Shown here: piece after piece, positions 43,448 through 53,108 of the stretch
Layout: each line of letters starts with the position of its first letter
Position numbering within the stretch: the first letter of the stretch is position 1
Assembly: GCF_036388275.1 (NCBI RefSeq)
Contig: NZ_DASVSF010000107.1
Span: forward strand, 77,890 to 141,889
Direction of reading: 5' to 3'
Length of the DNA: 64,000 nucleotides
Source of the DNA: Longimicrobium sp.
GTDB taxonomy: Bacteria > Gemmatimonadota > Gemmatimonadetes > Longimicrobiales > Longimicrobiaceae
Translations under genes and position numbers: made by a program
The notes under the pieces: model-generated
Told to the model about the DNA's origin: nothing
The model's database searches: none
What the model saw: the letters and a program-made list of their open reading frames with translations, nothing else

Positions 43448-44632
43448 ATGCCCGCCCCTCCGGACCTCCCGCACGACCCCCTTTCCGGCGCCCCGCCCGA
43501 CCCCGCCGCCGGCCTGGCCGGCGCCGACGACCTGTTCCGCGTGATGGTGGAGCAGTCGCTCGTGGGCCTGTACGTGATCCAGGACGGACTTCTCCGCTAC
43601 GGAAACCCGCGGCTCTCGGCCATCTTCGGCTTTCCCCCCGGCTGGCTGGACACCCCGCGCCCGTTCCTGGACCTGGTGGCCGAGGAAGACCGCGAGCTGG
43701 TGGCCGAGAACATCCGGCGCCGCCTGGGCGGCGAGGTCGAGGCCATGCACTACCGCTTCCGCGGCCGGCGCCACGACGGCTCGCTCCTGTACCTGGAGGT
43801 GCATGGCAGGCGTACGGAGCTGGATGGCCGCCCCGCGGTGCTGGGCGTGGGCATCGACATCACCCGCCGCGTGCACGCCGAGCGCGAGCGCGAGCAGGCC
43901 ATCACCGCGCGCGACCGCTTCTACGCCATGATCAGCCACGAGCTGCGCACGCCGGTCAGCGCGGTGATGCTGTACAACGACCTTCTCCTGTCCGGCGTCT
44001 ACGATCCCCTGAGCGACGGCCAGCGCGAGGCGGTGGACCGCTCGCAGCACGCCGCCCGCCACCTTCTGGACCTGATCAACGACCTGCTGGACCTGGCCAA
44101 GCTCGAGGCAGGCAAGCTGGAAACGCGTGTGGAGGACGTCGAGGCCGCCGAGGTGGTGGAGGGCGCCATCTCCGTCGTCCGGCCGCTGGCCCTGGAGCAC
44201 GGGTGCGAGCTGTCGGTGTCGTTCGACGAGCGGCCCCTGCCGGTGACCGGCGATGCGCGCCGGGTAAGGCAGATCCTGCTGAACCTGCTTTCCAACGCCG
44301 TCAAGTTCGGCCACGGCCACCCGGTGATGGTGCGCGGGGGACGCTGCGAGGGTGGCGTCTTCGTCGAGGTGACGGACCAGGGTGACGGCATTCCCCCCGC
44401 CGACCTGGAGCGCATCTTCGACGACTTCGTGCAGCTGGGCGATCCCGGCGTGGGCACGGGGCTGGGGCTGCCCCTCGCCCGACGGCTGGCAGAGATGCAG
44501 GGCGGCTCGCTGCGGGTGGCCTCCACCGCGGGGCGGGGAAGCACCTTTCGCCTGGAGCTTCCCGCCGCCGTCCCGCCGATGGCCGCATCGACCGGCTTTT
44601 CCGCTTCGCCATCTTCGGCTATTCTTCGGTAG
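43448..44632 (+). CDS. PAS-domain sensor histidine kinase
   Basis: 394 residues, no membrane helix, so cytoplasmic. A PAS domain (about 27-145: VEQSLVGLYVIQDGLLRYGN, then YLEVHGRRTELDG) is followed by a HisKA dimer domain with phospho-His164 (AMISHELRTP) and a catalytic ATPase with Asn283 (NLLSNAVKFG), DQGDGIP and GTGLGLPLARR. All kinase residues are present. The cognate regulator is not adjacent; the lone receiver at 12.2 kb is one candidate in the window. It diverges from the DtxR-type gene. Confidence 0.93.
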   Translation: MPAPPDLPHDPLSGAPPDPAAGLAGADDLFRVMVEQSLVGLYVIQDGLLRYGNPRLSAIFGFPPGWLDTPRPFLDLVAEEDRELVAENIRRRLGGEVEAMHYRFRGRRHDGSLLYLEVHGRRTELDGRPAVLGVGIDITRRVHAEREREQAITARDRFYAMISHELRTPVSAVMLYNDLLLSGVYDPLSDGQREAVDRSQHAARHLLDLINDLLDLAKLEAGKLETRVEDVEAAEVVEGAISVVRPLALEHGCELSVSFDERPLPVTGDARRVRQILLNLLSNAVKFGHGHPVMVRGGRCEGGVFVEVTDQGDGIPPADLERIFDDFVQLGDPGVGTGLGLPLARRLAEMQGGSLRVASTAGRGSTFRLELPAAVPPMAASTGFSASPSSAILR

Positions 44633-44718
44633 GCTCGTCCCGCGGGGGCTACGGCCAACGGCTCCGGCGCGTTATCTTTGACGGTTCCGCGCGCCCGAGC
44701 CGTACGACCCGCAGCCGA

Positions 44719-47109
44719 ATGAATCCGCACGCCCTGAACGTCCTGGAATACCGCGAGGCGCTGGACCTCGTGGCCCGCTTCGCCTCGTCCGGCCTCGGCG
44801 CCGACGCGGTGCGCGCGCTTTCGCCCAGCGCCGACCTGGGGTGGATCGCCCCGGAGCTGGCGCGGGTGGAGGAGATGCGCGCGTTCCTGCGCGGCGACTC
44901 GGGGTGGTCGGTGCCCGCCATTCCCGACGTGGTCGAGCCGCTCCGCCGCATGCGCGTGGAGGGATCGATGCTGGACGGGCCCCACCTGCGCGACGTGGGC
45001 GTGCTGCTGGCCTCGTCGCGCACCACGCGGCGCGCGGTGCTGCAGCAGCAGGGCTCGCTGCCGTACCTGTCGCTGATCGCGGGCGCGCTGGCCGAGGCCG
45101 AAAAGGACGAGGCCGAGATCGCGCGGACGCTGGACGACGCGGGGCTGGTGCGCGACGAGGCGTCGCCCGCGCTGTACCGCCTGCGGCGCGAGCTGAAGAG
45201 CGCCCGCGGCCGGCTGGTGGAGCGGCTGGCCTCGTACATGGCGTCGCTGCCGCCGCACCTGCAGGTGCAGGACTCGTCGGTGACGGTGCGCGAGGGGCGC
45301 TACGTGATCCCGGTGCGCCGCGAGGGCCGGGGCGAGGTGGGCGGCATCGTCCACGACGAGTCGGCGACGGGGGCCACGCTGTTCGTGGAGCCGCCGGTAG
45401 CCGTGGAGATGATGAACCGCCTGCGCGAGCTGGAGGGACAGGAGGCGCGCGAGGTCACGCGCATCCTCCGCGAGCTGACGGCCCGGCTGCGGCCGCTGCA
45501 GCCCGCGCTGCTGGCCTCGCTGGACGCGCTGGTGTCGCTGGATTCGCTCTACGCGCGGGCCCGCTACGCGCTGCGGGTGGACGGGCGCGCGCCGGCGCTG
45601 CTGGAGCCGGGGACGGAGGAGTACGAGGTGGTGCGGGGCTACCACCCCATCCTCCTGGCGCGGGGCGACGACGTGGTGCCCTTCGACCTGCGGATGGACC
45701 GCGGTGAGCGCACGCTGTTGATCTCCGGCCCCAACACCGGCGGCAAGACGGTGCTGCTGAAGGCCATCGGCCTGGTTTCGCTGCTGGCGCAGAGCGGCGT
45801 CGTTCCGCCCGTGGCCAAGGGAACGCGGGTTCCCGTGTTCCGCGACGTGTACGCCGACATCGGCGACGAGCAGAGCATCGAGGCGTCGCTTTCCACCTTT
45901 TCGGCGCACCTGAAGAACCTGCGTGAGGTGCTCGAGGGCGCGGGGTGGGAGTCGCTGGTGCTGACGGACGAAATCGGCAGCGGCACCGACCCGCAGGAGG
46001 GCGCCGCGCTGGCGCGCGCGGTGCTGGTGGAGCTGACGCGCCGCTCGTGCTTCACCGTCGCCACCACGCACCTGGGCCAGCTGAAGCTGCTGGCGGCCGA
46101 GGAGCGGGGGATCATCAACGCTTCGCTGCAGTTCGACGCCGAGCGGCTGCAGCCCACCTACCGGCTGCTGAAGGGCATCCCGGGGCGTTCGTACGGGCTG
46201 GCCATCGCACGGCGGCTGGGGCTGGAGCCGCGCCTGCTGGAAGATGCCGAGGCCACGCTTCCGCGGGGCGAACGCGACGTCGCGCGGCTGCTGCTGGACC
46301 TGGAGGCCAAGGAGCAGCGCTTCGCCGATCAGACCGCCGCGCTGGAGCGCAGCCTGGCCGAGACGGCGGCCCTCCGCGAGCAGATGGAGGCGCGCGAGCG
46401 CGACCTGAAGCAGCGCGAGCGCGACGCGGAGCGCCGGGCCCGCCAGCAGGCGCGCGACCTGTTGCTGCAGGCGCGCGCCGAGGTGGAGGCCGCCATCCGC
46501 GACGTGCGCGCGGCGGGCGACGCCGAAAAGCTGGACGAGGCAGCCCGCGCCGCGCGCCGGAAGGTGGAGGAAGCGGCGCTCCGGCAGCGCGAAAAGACGC
46601 CTGCCGAGCGGCGCGCCGGCAAGGCCGGGGCCAAGCCCGAATCCACCGAGATCGAGCTGGAGCCCGGGGTTCGCGTGCGGATCGAGTCGCTGGGGCGGAC
46701 GGGGGTGATCGTGGACGTGCGCGACGGCAAGGCGATGGTGGAGGCGGGGGTGATGCGCCTGCTGCTGCCGCGGGAGGACCTGACGCCGCTTCCCGCGGGC
46801 GACCAGGGCGCGGCGCAGCCGAAGGGGCGGCCGTCCGGCGGATACATCAACATCGCCGCGGCCGATGCGCGCCCGGAGGTGGACCTGCGCGGGATGCGGC
46901 CCGACGAGGTGGAGACGGTGCTGGGGCGCGCGCTGGACAACGCCCTGCTGGCGGGGCTGCCCACGTTCCGCATCATCCACGGCAAGGGTACGGGCGTCCT
47001 GCGCGCGCACGTCCGCGAGCTGCTGAAGGCAGATCGCAGGATCTCGGTCGCCCGGCCGGGCGAGCTGTTCGAGGGCGGGACGGGCGTGACGGTGGTGGAG
47101 TTCGCATAG
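44719..47109 (+). CDS. mutS2: Endonuclease MutS2
   Basis: 796 residues. A MutS-type core and clamp (about 1-310), ATPase with Walker A SGPNTGGKT, then DEIGSGTDPQEGAALARAVL (Walker B and signature) and FTVATTHLGQLK. A coiled-coil region (about 515-615) rich in E/R/A and a C-terminal Smr nuclease domain (VDLRGMRPDEVETVL, IIHGKGTGVLR) follow. MutS2 suppresses homologous recombination or resolves collided ribosomes, depending on species. Complete and of normal length. Confidence 0.96.
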   Translation: MNPHALNVLEYREALDLVARFASSGLGADAVRALSPSADLGWIAPELARVEEMRAFLRGDSGWSVPAIPDVVEPLRRMRVEGSMLDGPHLRDVGVLLASSRTTRRAVLQQQGSLPYLSLIAGALAEAEKDEAEIARTLDDAGLVRDEASPALYRLRRELKSARGRLVERLASYMASLPPHLQVQDSSVTVREGRYVIPVRREGRGEVGGIVHDESATGATLFVEPPVAVEMMNRLRELEGQEAREVTRILRELTARLRPLQPALLASLDALVSLDSLYARARYALRVDGRAPALLEPGTEEYEVVRGYHPILLARGDDVVPFDLRMDRGERTLLISGPNTGGKTVLLKAIGLVSLLAQSGVVPPVAKGTRVPVFRDVYADIGDEQSIEASLSTFSAHLKNLREVLEGAGWESLVLTDEIGSGTDPQEGAALARAVLVELTRRSCFTVATTHLGQLKLLAAEERGIINASLQFDAERLQPTYRLLKGIPGRSYGLAIARRLGLEPRLLEDAEATLPRGERDVARLLLDLEAKEQRFADQTAALERSLAETAALREQMEARERDLKQRERDAERRARQQARDLLLQARAEVEAAIRDVRAAGDAEKLDEAARAARRKVEEAALRQREKTPAERRAGKAGAKPESTEIELEPGVRVRIESLGRTGVIVDVRDGKAMVEAGVMRLLLPREDLTPLPAGDQGAAQPKGRPSGGYINIAAADARPEVDLRGMRPDEVETVLGRALDNALLAGLPTFRIIHGKGTGVLRAHVRELLKADRRISVARPGELFEGGTGVTVVEFA

Positions 47110-47156
47110 GCGGACTGGGCAGCAGGGTGATGGCTGGCCCTCCGCCCGTGCGCACC

Positions 47157-47224
47157 TGTCATCCTGAGGCCCAGGCGCACTGTACTCGCCCGTCCGCAGA
47201 ACTGCGCGGGCCGAAGGATCTAGC
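47157..47224 (-). repeat. agatccttc-to-ctcaggatgac element, minus copy
   Basis: Reads tgtcatcctgaggcccaggc on plus and ends gaaggatctagc; the complement matches 25159-25226 and 47752-47818. Confidence 0.85.
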
Positions 47225-47250
47225 GGCGGCACCGTACAAGCCTGGTCGCG

Positions 47251-47710
47251 GCAGCGGTCACGGAGGCCTGGACCTCGGCTGCCGTGGGGCCCTCACCCGG
47301 CCGCGCTGACACGCGTGCCACCCTCTCCCGCAAGCGGGAGAGGGTGCACTCAGGGTCGAGCGCGCCAGGCGAGCGGGATCGCGGTCGAATTCTCCCCTCC
47401 CCCGGCAAACTGCGCCGGGAGAGGGGCCGGGGGAGGGGCCCGCGCGAGCCCAGCCAAAGCGCGGTTCAGGTCTCCCCCTCCCCTGCGCAGCGGCGGACGG
47501 GGGCCGGGGGGAGGGGGCTCCCAAGGAATGCGCCGGGCCTGGTCGAACCGTGATCGAAGTGCTCCTCTCTCCCGCGCAGTTTGCGGGGGAGAGGCCGGGA
47601 GAGGGGGGCTCCCAAGGCATGCGCCAGGCCTGGTCGACCCACGACCGAAGTTCTCCCCTCTCCGCACGTAGTTGGTACGGGGAGGGGCCGGGGGAGGGGC
47701 ACCCAAGGCG
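47251..47710 (+). repeat. Array of hairpin modules before dnaG
   Basis: Begins with the composite repeat shared with 13822-14030, then four or five modules of about 90 bases. Each module has a C-rich arm, a short variable loop and a G-rich arm (for example ccctctcccgc-aa-gcgggagaggg at 47322-47345), joined by linkers of the type aaggcatgcgccaggcctgg and gaccgaagttctccc. Loops differ while arms keep pairing. Confidence 0.8.
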
Positions 47711-47751
47711 GTGGTGCCCGCTGCCGCGCCCCTGCCCAGAGGTGTCCTCGG

Positions 47752-47818
47752 CTAGATCCTTCGCCCCGCGCGGAATGGTGTACGGGCAAGTGTCGCTCGC
47801 CTGGGGCTCAGGATGACA
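47752..47818 (+). repeat. agatccttc-to-ctcaggatgac element, plus copy
   Basis: From ctagatccttcgccccgcgc to ggggctcaggatgacac. It faces the minus copy at 47157-47224, so the pair brackets the hairpin array as inverted repeats. Confidence 0.85.
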
Positions 47819-47850
47819 CGCCGCGGTGTTCGTCGCGCACTTTCGCACCT

Positions 47851-47906
47851 ACGCACTCACGCACTCGCGCACTCACGCACTCACGCACTCACGCACTCAC
47901 GCACTC
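47851..47906 (+). repeat. 8-bp tandem repeat, locus 4, directly before dnaG
   Basis: Seven contiguous acgcactc units, one with a g for a change, ending eight bases before the TTG start of dnaG. A degenerate unit lies upstream. It replaces any visible ribosome site. Confidence 0.92.
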
Positions 47907-47913
47907 CTCAACC

Positions 47914-49902
47914 TTGCCCATCCCCGACCACCTCGTCGAAGACATCCGGCAGCGGGCCGACATCGTGGAGATCCTCTCGGAGCACACGCGCCTCAGGCGC
48001 ACCGGGAAGACCTACCGCGGGCCGTGCCCGTTGCACGGAGGCGAGGGACCCAACTTCTCCGTGGACCCGGCGAAGGGGTTCTACAAGTGCTTCACCTGCG
48101 GAGAGGGCGGCACCGTCTACTCGTTCCTCATGAAGCACCTCGGGATGACGTATCCCGAGTCCATCCGCTGGGTGGCGGAACGGGTGGGGGTGGAGATTCC
48201 GGACGAGCGCGAGGAGCGCCGCGCCCAGGCCGAAGACCCCAACCGGCTACTATACGAAATCAACGGCTTCGCGGCCAAGTGGTTCCGCGACCAGCTCGCC
48301 TCGCCCGACGGCGCCGAGGCGCGCGACTACCTGAAGCGGCGCGGCATCACCCCCGAAACCATCGAGCGCTTCGGGCTGGGGTGGGCGCCCGAGTCGTTCG
48401 ACGCGCTGGGCACGGCGGCGCGCAAAGCCGGGTACCACGGCGCCGACCTGCTCTCGCTCGGCCTGCTGAAGGAGCCCAAGAAGGCCGGGCGCGATCCCTA
48501 CGACGCCTTCCGCGGCCGGGTGATCTTTCCCATCGAGGACTTGGGCGGCCGCGTCCTGGGGTTCGGCGGGCGCGTGCTGCAGCAGGTAGAGGCGCACATC
48601 CCCAAGTACCTCAACTCGCCCGAATCGGAGATCTACCACAAGGGCAGCACGCTCTACGGCCTGGGATGGAGTCGCGGCTCCATTCGCAAGGAAGAGGTGG
48701 CGTTGGTCGTGGAAGGGTACATGGACTACGTGTCGCTGGCCGCGCACGGCGTTACCCACGCCGTCGCGCCCCTGGGCACGGCGATGACCGAGGAGCAGGC
48801 GGCGCTGATCAAGCAGTACGCGCCGCGCGCCATCCTGCTGTACGACAGCGACAAGGCGGGGCTCAAGGCCACCTTCCGCAACGGCGACCAGCTGCTGCGC
48901 GCCGGCATCGAGGTGCTGGTGGCCACCCTTCCCGAGGGCGAAGACCCCGACTCGCTGGTGCGCGCCCAGGGCGCCGACGCGCTCCGCCGCTACCTGGACG
49001 ACGCGGTGGACGTGCTGGAGCGCAAGCTCCTGCTGCTGGACCGCAAGAACTTCTTCGGCAGCATCAAGGGAACGCGCCGGGCCATCGACCTGCTCCTTCC
49101 AACCGTCCGCGCCACGCGCGACGAGGTGCTGCGCGGCGTGTACCTGAAGCGCATCTCCGACCGCACCGGCGTCCCCGTCGACGCGCTGACCCGCGAGGCG
49201 GCCGAGGTGGTGGACGCGCCCACGAGGCGCGAGATGCGCGGCCAGCAGCGCCAGGAGCAGCAGCAGCAGCAGCGCGGGGAGGACGCCTGGCGTGACGGGC
49301 GAGGCGACGGGCGGGGAGATGGCGGCCGCGACCGGCAGCAATGGCACGGACCGTCTCGCGGCGGGGAGCGGCAGGGAGGCCGGTGGAACGCCGACCGCCC
49401 GCTGCCCACCCCCGCGCTGCGGTTGCGCATGGGCGCCGAGCGCAACCTGCTGATGATGATGTTCCACTCCGAGCGCTGGGTGGAAGAGTGCGCCAAGTTC
49501 GTGGGCCCCGACGACTTCCAGGATCCCGACTACCGCCGCCTCTTTCGCGTGCTCATCGAAACCGAGGGCCGCCGCGACCCCGAAGGGCGCTGGCTGCTGG
49601 AATTTCCCGAGGAGCTGGCGGGCGACGTGGAGACGGTGCGAGGCGACGCCGAGCACTACGACTGGAGCGGCGCGCCGGTGTTCTTCGCCGAAAACATGGA
49701 CCGCATCCTCGCCCGTCCGCTGGAGCGCGAAGCCCGCGAGATCAAGCACCGCGCGCAGTCCGGCGGCGAGGCGGACCCCGACATGCTGGCCGAGCTCCAG
49801 CAGAGGCTCCTTCTCAAGCGCGAGAACCGCAACCTGAAGGTGCGCCCGGGGATCCTCGATCCCGACGACCCCATCCTGCGCCGCGACCGCGAGCGCCGCT
49901 GA
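47914..49902 (+). CDS. dnaG: DNA primase
   Basis: 662 residues; makes RNA primers at the replication fork. The zinc domain has CPLHGGEG and YKCFTCGEGG, then the RNA polymerase domain with VVEGYMDYVSLAAHGV (toprim Glu) and ILLYDSDKAG (toprim DxD). A long Gln/Arg/Gly-rich linker (about 445-490) separates the C-terminal helicase-binding domain. TTG 47914 gives LPIPDHLVEDIRQRADIVEI, the family N-terminus; in-frame sequence upstream is only the 8-bp repeat and other repeats. There is no ribosome site before the TTG. Confidence 0.93.
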   Translation: MPIPDHLVEDIRQRADIVEILSEHTRLRRTGKTYRGPCPLHGGEGPNFSVDPAKGFYKCFTCGEGGTVYSFLMKHLGMTYPESIRWVAERVGVEIPDEREERRAQAEDPNRLLYEINGFAAKWFRDQLASPDGAEARDYLKRRGITPETIERFGLGWAPESFDALGTAARKAGYHGADLLSLGLLKEPKKAGRDPYDAFRGRVIFPIEDLGGRVLGFGGRVLQQVEAHIPKYLNSPESEIYHKGSTLYGLGWSRGSIRKEEVALVVEGYMDYVSLAAHGVTHAVAPLGTAMTEEQAALIKQYAPRAILLYDSDKAGLKATFRNGDQLLRAGIEVLVATLPEGEDPDSLVRAQGADALRRYLDDAVDVLERKLLLLDRKNFFGSIKGTRRAIDLLLPTVRATRDEVLRGVYLKRISDRTGVPVDALTREAAEVVDAPTRREMRGQQRQEQQQQQRGEDAWRDGRGDGRGDGGRDRQQWHGPSRGGERQGGRWNADRPLPTPALRLRMGAERNLLMMMFHSERWVEECAKFVGPDDFQDPDYRRLFRVLIETEGRRDPEGRWLLEFPEELAGDVETVRGDAEHYDWSGAPVFFAENMDRILARPLEREAREIKHRAQSGGEADPDMLAELQQRLLLKRENRNLKVRPGILDPDDPILRRDRERR

Positions 49903-49930
49903 GCACGCCATCATCCACCGGCCGTTCCGA

Positions 49931-51025
49931 ATGCCCGATCCGCGTAGCCTGACCGAGATCGACACCCCCGCGCCCCTGGTGGACGTGGACCAGATGCACG
50001 CCAACCTGCGCCGGGCGGCGGAGTACTGCCGTGCGCACGGGCTGGTGTGGCGTCCCCACGCCAAGACCCACAAGAGCCCGTCGCTCGCCGCCGCACAAGT
50101 AAAGGCCGGCGCGGTGGGCGTTACCGTCGCCACGCCGCGCGAGGCGGAAGTGATGGCGCAGGCGGTGGACGACATCCTGCTCGCGTATCCCCCCATCGGC
50201 GCGGCCAAGCTGCGGCGGCTGATAGCCCTGCCGGAGCGCGTGCGCCTCACCGTGGGGCTGGACTCGGCCGAGGCCCTTCGCGGCCTGTCCGACGCGGCAC
50301 ACGAGGCGGGACGGACGGTCGGCGTGCTGGTGGAGGCGGATGCGGGGATGGGCCGCGTGGGGCTGCAGACCCCCGCCGAGGCCGTCGCGCTGGCACGGAC
50401 GGCGGCGGATTCGCCCGGGATCGAATACCGCGGCGTGATGTTCTATCCCGGGCACGTCCGCGGCAATGTCGGCGGGCAGGACGAGGCCATCCGCGCACTG
50501 TCCGATCGCGTATCTTCGTTCGTCGCCGCCTTGTCCGCGGCGGGGCTGGCACCGAAGGTCGTCAGCGGCGGATCGACTCCCACGTTCTGGAGATCGCACG
50601 AGGTGCGCGGGCTCACCGAGGTGCGGCCGGGCACCAACATCTTCAACGACCGCACGACCTCGGAGATCGGCGCCTGCGGGTGGGACGAGTGCGCGTACTC
50701 GGTGCTGGCGACCGTCGTCTCGACTGCGGTGCCCGGGCAGGCCGTGGTCGATGCCGGCTCCAAGGCGCTGGCCAAGGAGGAGATCCGCGCGGAGACGGTG
50801 GGCTTCGGCGCGCTGCTGGACCGCCCCGAGGTGCTGGTGAAGTCCGTTTCCGAAGAGCACGGCCTGCTGGACCTGTCGCGCACCGACTGGCGCCCGCGCG
50901 TGGGCGACCGCGTCCGGATCGTCCCCAACCACGTGTGCGTGTCGGTGAACCTGCACGAGCGCGTCTACGGGGTTCGCGGCGAGCAGGTGGTGGACGCGTG
51001 GGACGTGGCCGCGCGCGGCCGCTGA
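49931..51025 (+). CDS. D-threonine aldolase / D-serine dehydratase-family PLP enzyme
   Basis: 364 residues, alanine-racemase-type barrel. The PLP Lys is in RPHAKTHKS near residue 43. VEADAGMGRVGLQ, FYPGHVRGN and VVSGGSTPTF line the active site, and the metal-binding His-x-Cys is in VPNHVCVSVNLHE. It should cleave D-threonine-type substrates or dehydrate D-serine with a divalent metal. Follows dnaG after 28 bases and probably shares its transcript. Confidence 0.87.
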   Translation: MPDPRSLTEIDTPAPLVDVDQMHANLRRAAEYCRAHGLVWRPHAKTHKSPSLAAAQVKAGAVGVTVATPREAEVMAQAVDDILLAYPPIGAAKLRRLIALPERVRLTVGLDSAEALRGLSDAAHEAGRTVGVLVEADAGMGRVGLQTPAEAVALARTAADSPGIEYRGVMFYPGHVRGNVGGQDEAIRALSDRVSSFVAALSAAGLAPKVVSGGSTPTFWRSHEVRGLTEVRPGTNIFNDRTTSEIGACGWDECAYSVLATVVSTAVPGQAVVDAGSKALAKEEIRAETVGFGALLDRPEVLVKSVSEEHGLLDLSRTDWRPRVGDRVRIVPNHVCVSVNLHERVYGVRGEQVVDAWDVAARGR

Positions 51026-51049
51026 CGATCGTTTGACCGGAGAACTCAG

Positions 51050-51286
51050 ATGAGCCGGTCCCGGCGCAAAACCCCCGTCTGCGGCATCACGACCGCAAAC
51101 ACCGACAAGCAGGACAAGCGAATGGGAAACCGCAGGCTGCGGCGGAAGGTGCGCACGGTCATCCGGACCGACCCGGAACCCGAGGTGCTTCCGCACCTGC
51201 GCGAAGAGACGAACCCGTGGATGATGGGCAAGGACGGCAAGTGGCGCTTCGATCCGGATCGCCATCCCGCGTTCATGCGGAAGTAG
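51050..51286 (+). CDS. Small basic protein of unknown function
   Basis: 78 residues, strongly basic in the first half (MSRSRRKTPVCGITTANTDK, then QDKRMGNRRLRRKVRTVI) with a Trp-rich end (NPWMMGKDGKWRFDPDRHP). I recognise the pattern as a recurring small conserved protein but have no function. Its basicity would fit RNA or DNA binding. Confidence 0.7.
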   Translation: MSRSRRKTPVCGITTANTDKQDKRMGNRRLRRKVRTVIRTDPEPEVLPHLREETNPWMMGKDGKWRFDPDRHPAFMRK

Positions 51287-51338
51287 ACGGCCGCCGGGAT
51301 CCATCGACCCCGCGGACCCACCCACCACAACCGACCGC

Positions 51339-53108
51339 ATGAGCACGCTTCCGGACGACGCCCTCGAACAGCGGCTGGCCCGCCTCGAACGGATGGTGGA
51401 GGAGCTGCACCGCCGCCTTCCGCCCCTCCGCGACGAGGCGGTGGAATCGTCGCGTCCGCCGCTTCGCGTCGAGGCGCGGCCGGTCCCCCACACGCCGGAC
51501 GACTTCGGCGGATGGGGCACGCGCGGACCGCGGACGGCACCGCGGCCCCCCTCGTCGGACCTGAGCCTGTCGGCGCTCTTCCCGTGGGACGGGCAGACCT
51601 GGCTCAACCGCCTGGGCATCGTGATGCTCCTGCTGGGCGTGGGGCTGCTCTTCCGCTACTCAATCGACCAGGGGTGGGTCACGCCGCAGGTGCGCGTGGG
51701 CTTTGGCGCGGCGGTGGGAACGGTGCTCTCCACGCTGGGGCTGCGCATCGACCAGCGGCGGCGGTTTGCGCCCGTGCTCCTGGGCGGCGGCGCGGCGACG
51801 TTTTACATCACCGGCTGGGCGGCGTACTACCTGTATTCGCTGGTGCCGTACACCGGGGCCTTCGGGGCGATGGTCGCCATCACCCTCGCCGCCTTCGGGC
51901 TGGCCCTTTCGCGCGGGCAGCCGGCGCTGGCCGTGCTGGGCGCGGGGGGCGGGCTGGGCGTGCCGCTGCTGCTGGGAATTTCGCTCGCCAGCCCGCGCGG
52001 CCTGGCGGCGTACACCTCGTTCATCCTGGCGTGGACGGTGGTGCCCTACCTGCGCCGGGGATGGCGTTCCAGCCTGTGGACCTCGATGGCGCTGGCGTGG
52101 ACGCTCCTGGCGCTGTACGCCAACCTGCTCGCCGAGACGTTCCGCGCGGGAGCGGAGGGGCGGGGATGGATCCAGGCGGCCGTGGCGTTCGCCTGGATCG
52201 TGCTGGGCGTGCTCCCCGTCGCACGCCGGGTGGCGGACTGGCGCGCGGCCCAGCACGGGGGACACGGCCGCTGGTCGGGCAGGGACGTGCTCCACTGGTA
52301 CGGCGTCGCCCTGGTGCCACCGGTGATGGCCCTGGCGGTCAGCGGCATCACGTGGAGAATGAGCGCCGAGCGCTGGGGCGCCCTGGCGATCTCCCTCGCC
52401 GCGGCCTACCTGCTCGCCGCGTGGGCGCTGCGGCGGCGGGACGCGCGGATCGCGAAGGTGCTGCTGTTTTCCGCGGCCGTGGTTCTCCCCGCCGGGTGCC
52501 TGGGCGCGCTCGATGGCGAGGCGCTGCTGTTGGCGCTGGCGCTGCAGGGGCTGGGGCTTCACGTGCTGGCGCGCCGCGGGGCCGGGGTGGCGGTGCGGTG
52601 GATGGCGCACAAGCTGATGCTGGCGGCGGGCGCGTGGCTGGCGTGGCGCATCGCCTTCCCGGGCGCCACGGGCCCCTGGCGGCTGGCGGCGGACGCGGCG
52701 GTGGTCGGGGCGACCTTCGCCGCGGCAGGGTGGATCCGCGTTCCCACCGAAGCCATGGCGTACCGCATCGCCGCGCAGATGGGCGCCATGGCGCTGGTGG
52801 TGCGCGAGGTGGCGCACCTGCCGGGAGGGCAGGGGATCGCCACCATCGCCTGGGGCGCGTACGGGCTGGGGCTCCTCGTTTACGCGCTGCGGCGGGGCTC
52901 GCGGGTGCTGGAGCGGCTGGCCATCCTGACGCTCCTCGCCGCCGTCGCCAAGCTGTTCCTGGTAGACCTGGCCCGGCTGGATGCGCTCTTCCGCGTGCTG
53001 CTGTTCCTGGGCTTCGGATCGGTGTTCCTGTGGCTGAGCTACTCCCTCTCGGGGTGGTGGGACGCATCGGCCGAGGCGCGCGCACGGCCCGCCGGGCGCG
53101 ACGCGTGA
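51339..53108 (+). CDS. DUF2339 multispanning membrane protein
   Basis: 589 residues. A coiled-coil N-terminus (LEQRLARLERMVEELHRRL) and Pro-rich linker lead to about sixteen membrane helices starting at WLNRLGIVMLLLGVGLLFRY, with YSIDQGWVTPQVRVGFGAAVG characteristic of DUF2339. Function in any organism is unknown. The last gene of the local run overlaps its stop. Confidence 0.88.
   Translation: MSTLPDDALEQRLARLERMVEELHRRLPPLRDEAVESSRPPLRVEARPVPHTPDDFGGWGTRGPRTAPRPPSSDLSLSALFPWDGQTWLNRLGIVMLLLGVGLLFRYSIDQGWVTPQVRVGFGAAVGTVLSTLGLRIDQRRRFAPVLLGGGAATFYITGWAAYYLYSLVPYTGAFGAMVAITLAAFGLALSRGQPALAVLGAGGGLGVPLLLGISLASPRGLAAYTSFILAWTVVPYLRRGWRSSLWTSMALAWTLLALYANLLAETFRAGAEGRGWIQAAVAFAWIVLGVLPVARRVADWRAAQHGGHGRWSGRDVLHWYGVALVPPVMALAVSGITWRMSAERWGALAISLAAAYLLAAWALRRRDARIAKVLLFSAAVVLPAGCLGALDGEALLLALALQGLGLHVLARRGAGVAVRWMAHKLMLAAGAWLAWRIAFPGATGPWRLAADAAVVGATFAAAGWIRVPTEAMAYRIAAQMGAMALVVREVAHLPGGQGIATIAWGAYGLGLLVYALRRGSRVLERLAILTLLAAVAKLFLVDLARLDALFRVLLFLGFGSVFLWLSYSLSGWWDASAEARARPAGRDA

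Larger units (their letters stand above)
47110..47913. other. 800-base spacer made almost wholly of repeats, upstream of dnaG
   Basis: No gene is supported. It is built from a minus copy of the ctcaggatgac element (47157-47224), a composite hairpin array (47251-47710), a plus copy of the same element (47752-47818) and an 8-bp tandem repeat (47851-47906). No promoter boxes are visible. Confidence 0.75.

Noticed and set aside
43999..47232. 1077-codon minus-strand open frame opposite the kinase and mutS2
   Set aside because: It spans two well-supported genes on plus and shows no motif; a GC-driven shadow.
47851..47906. Regular short repeats before dnaG as a possible CRISPR array
   Set aside because: The units are 8 bases, contiguous and without spacers, and no cas gene is nearby. 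It is a simple tandem repeat.
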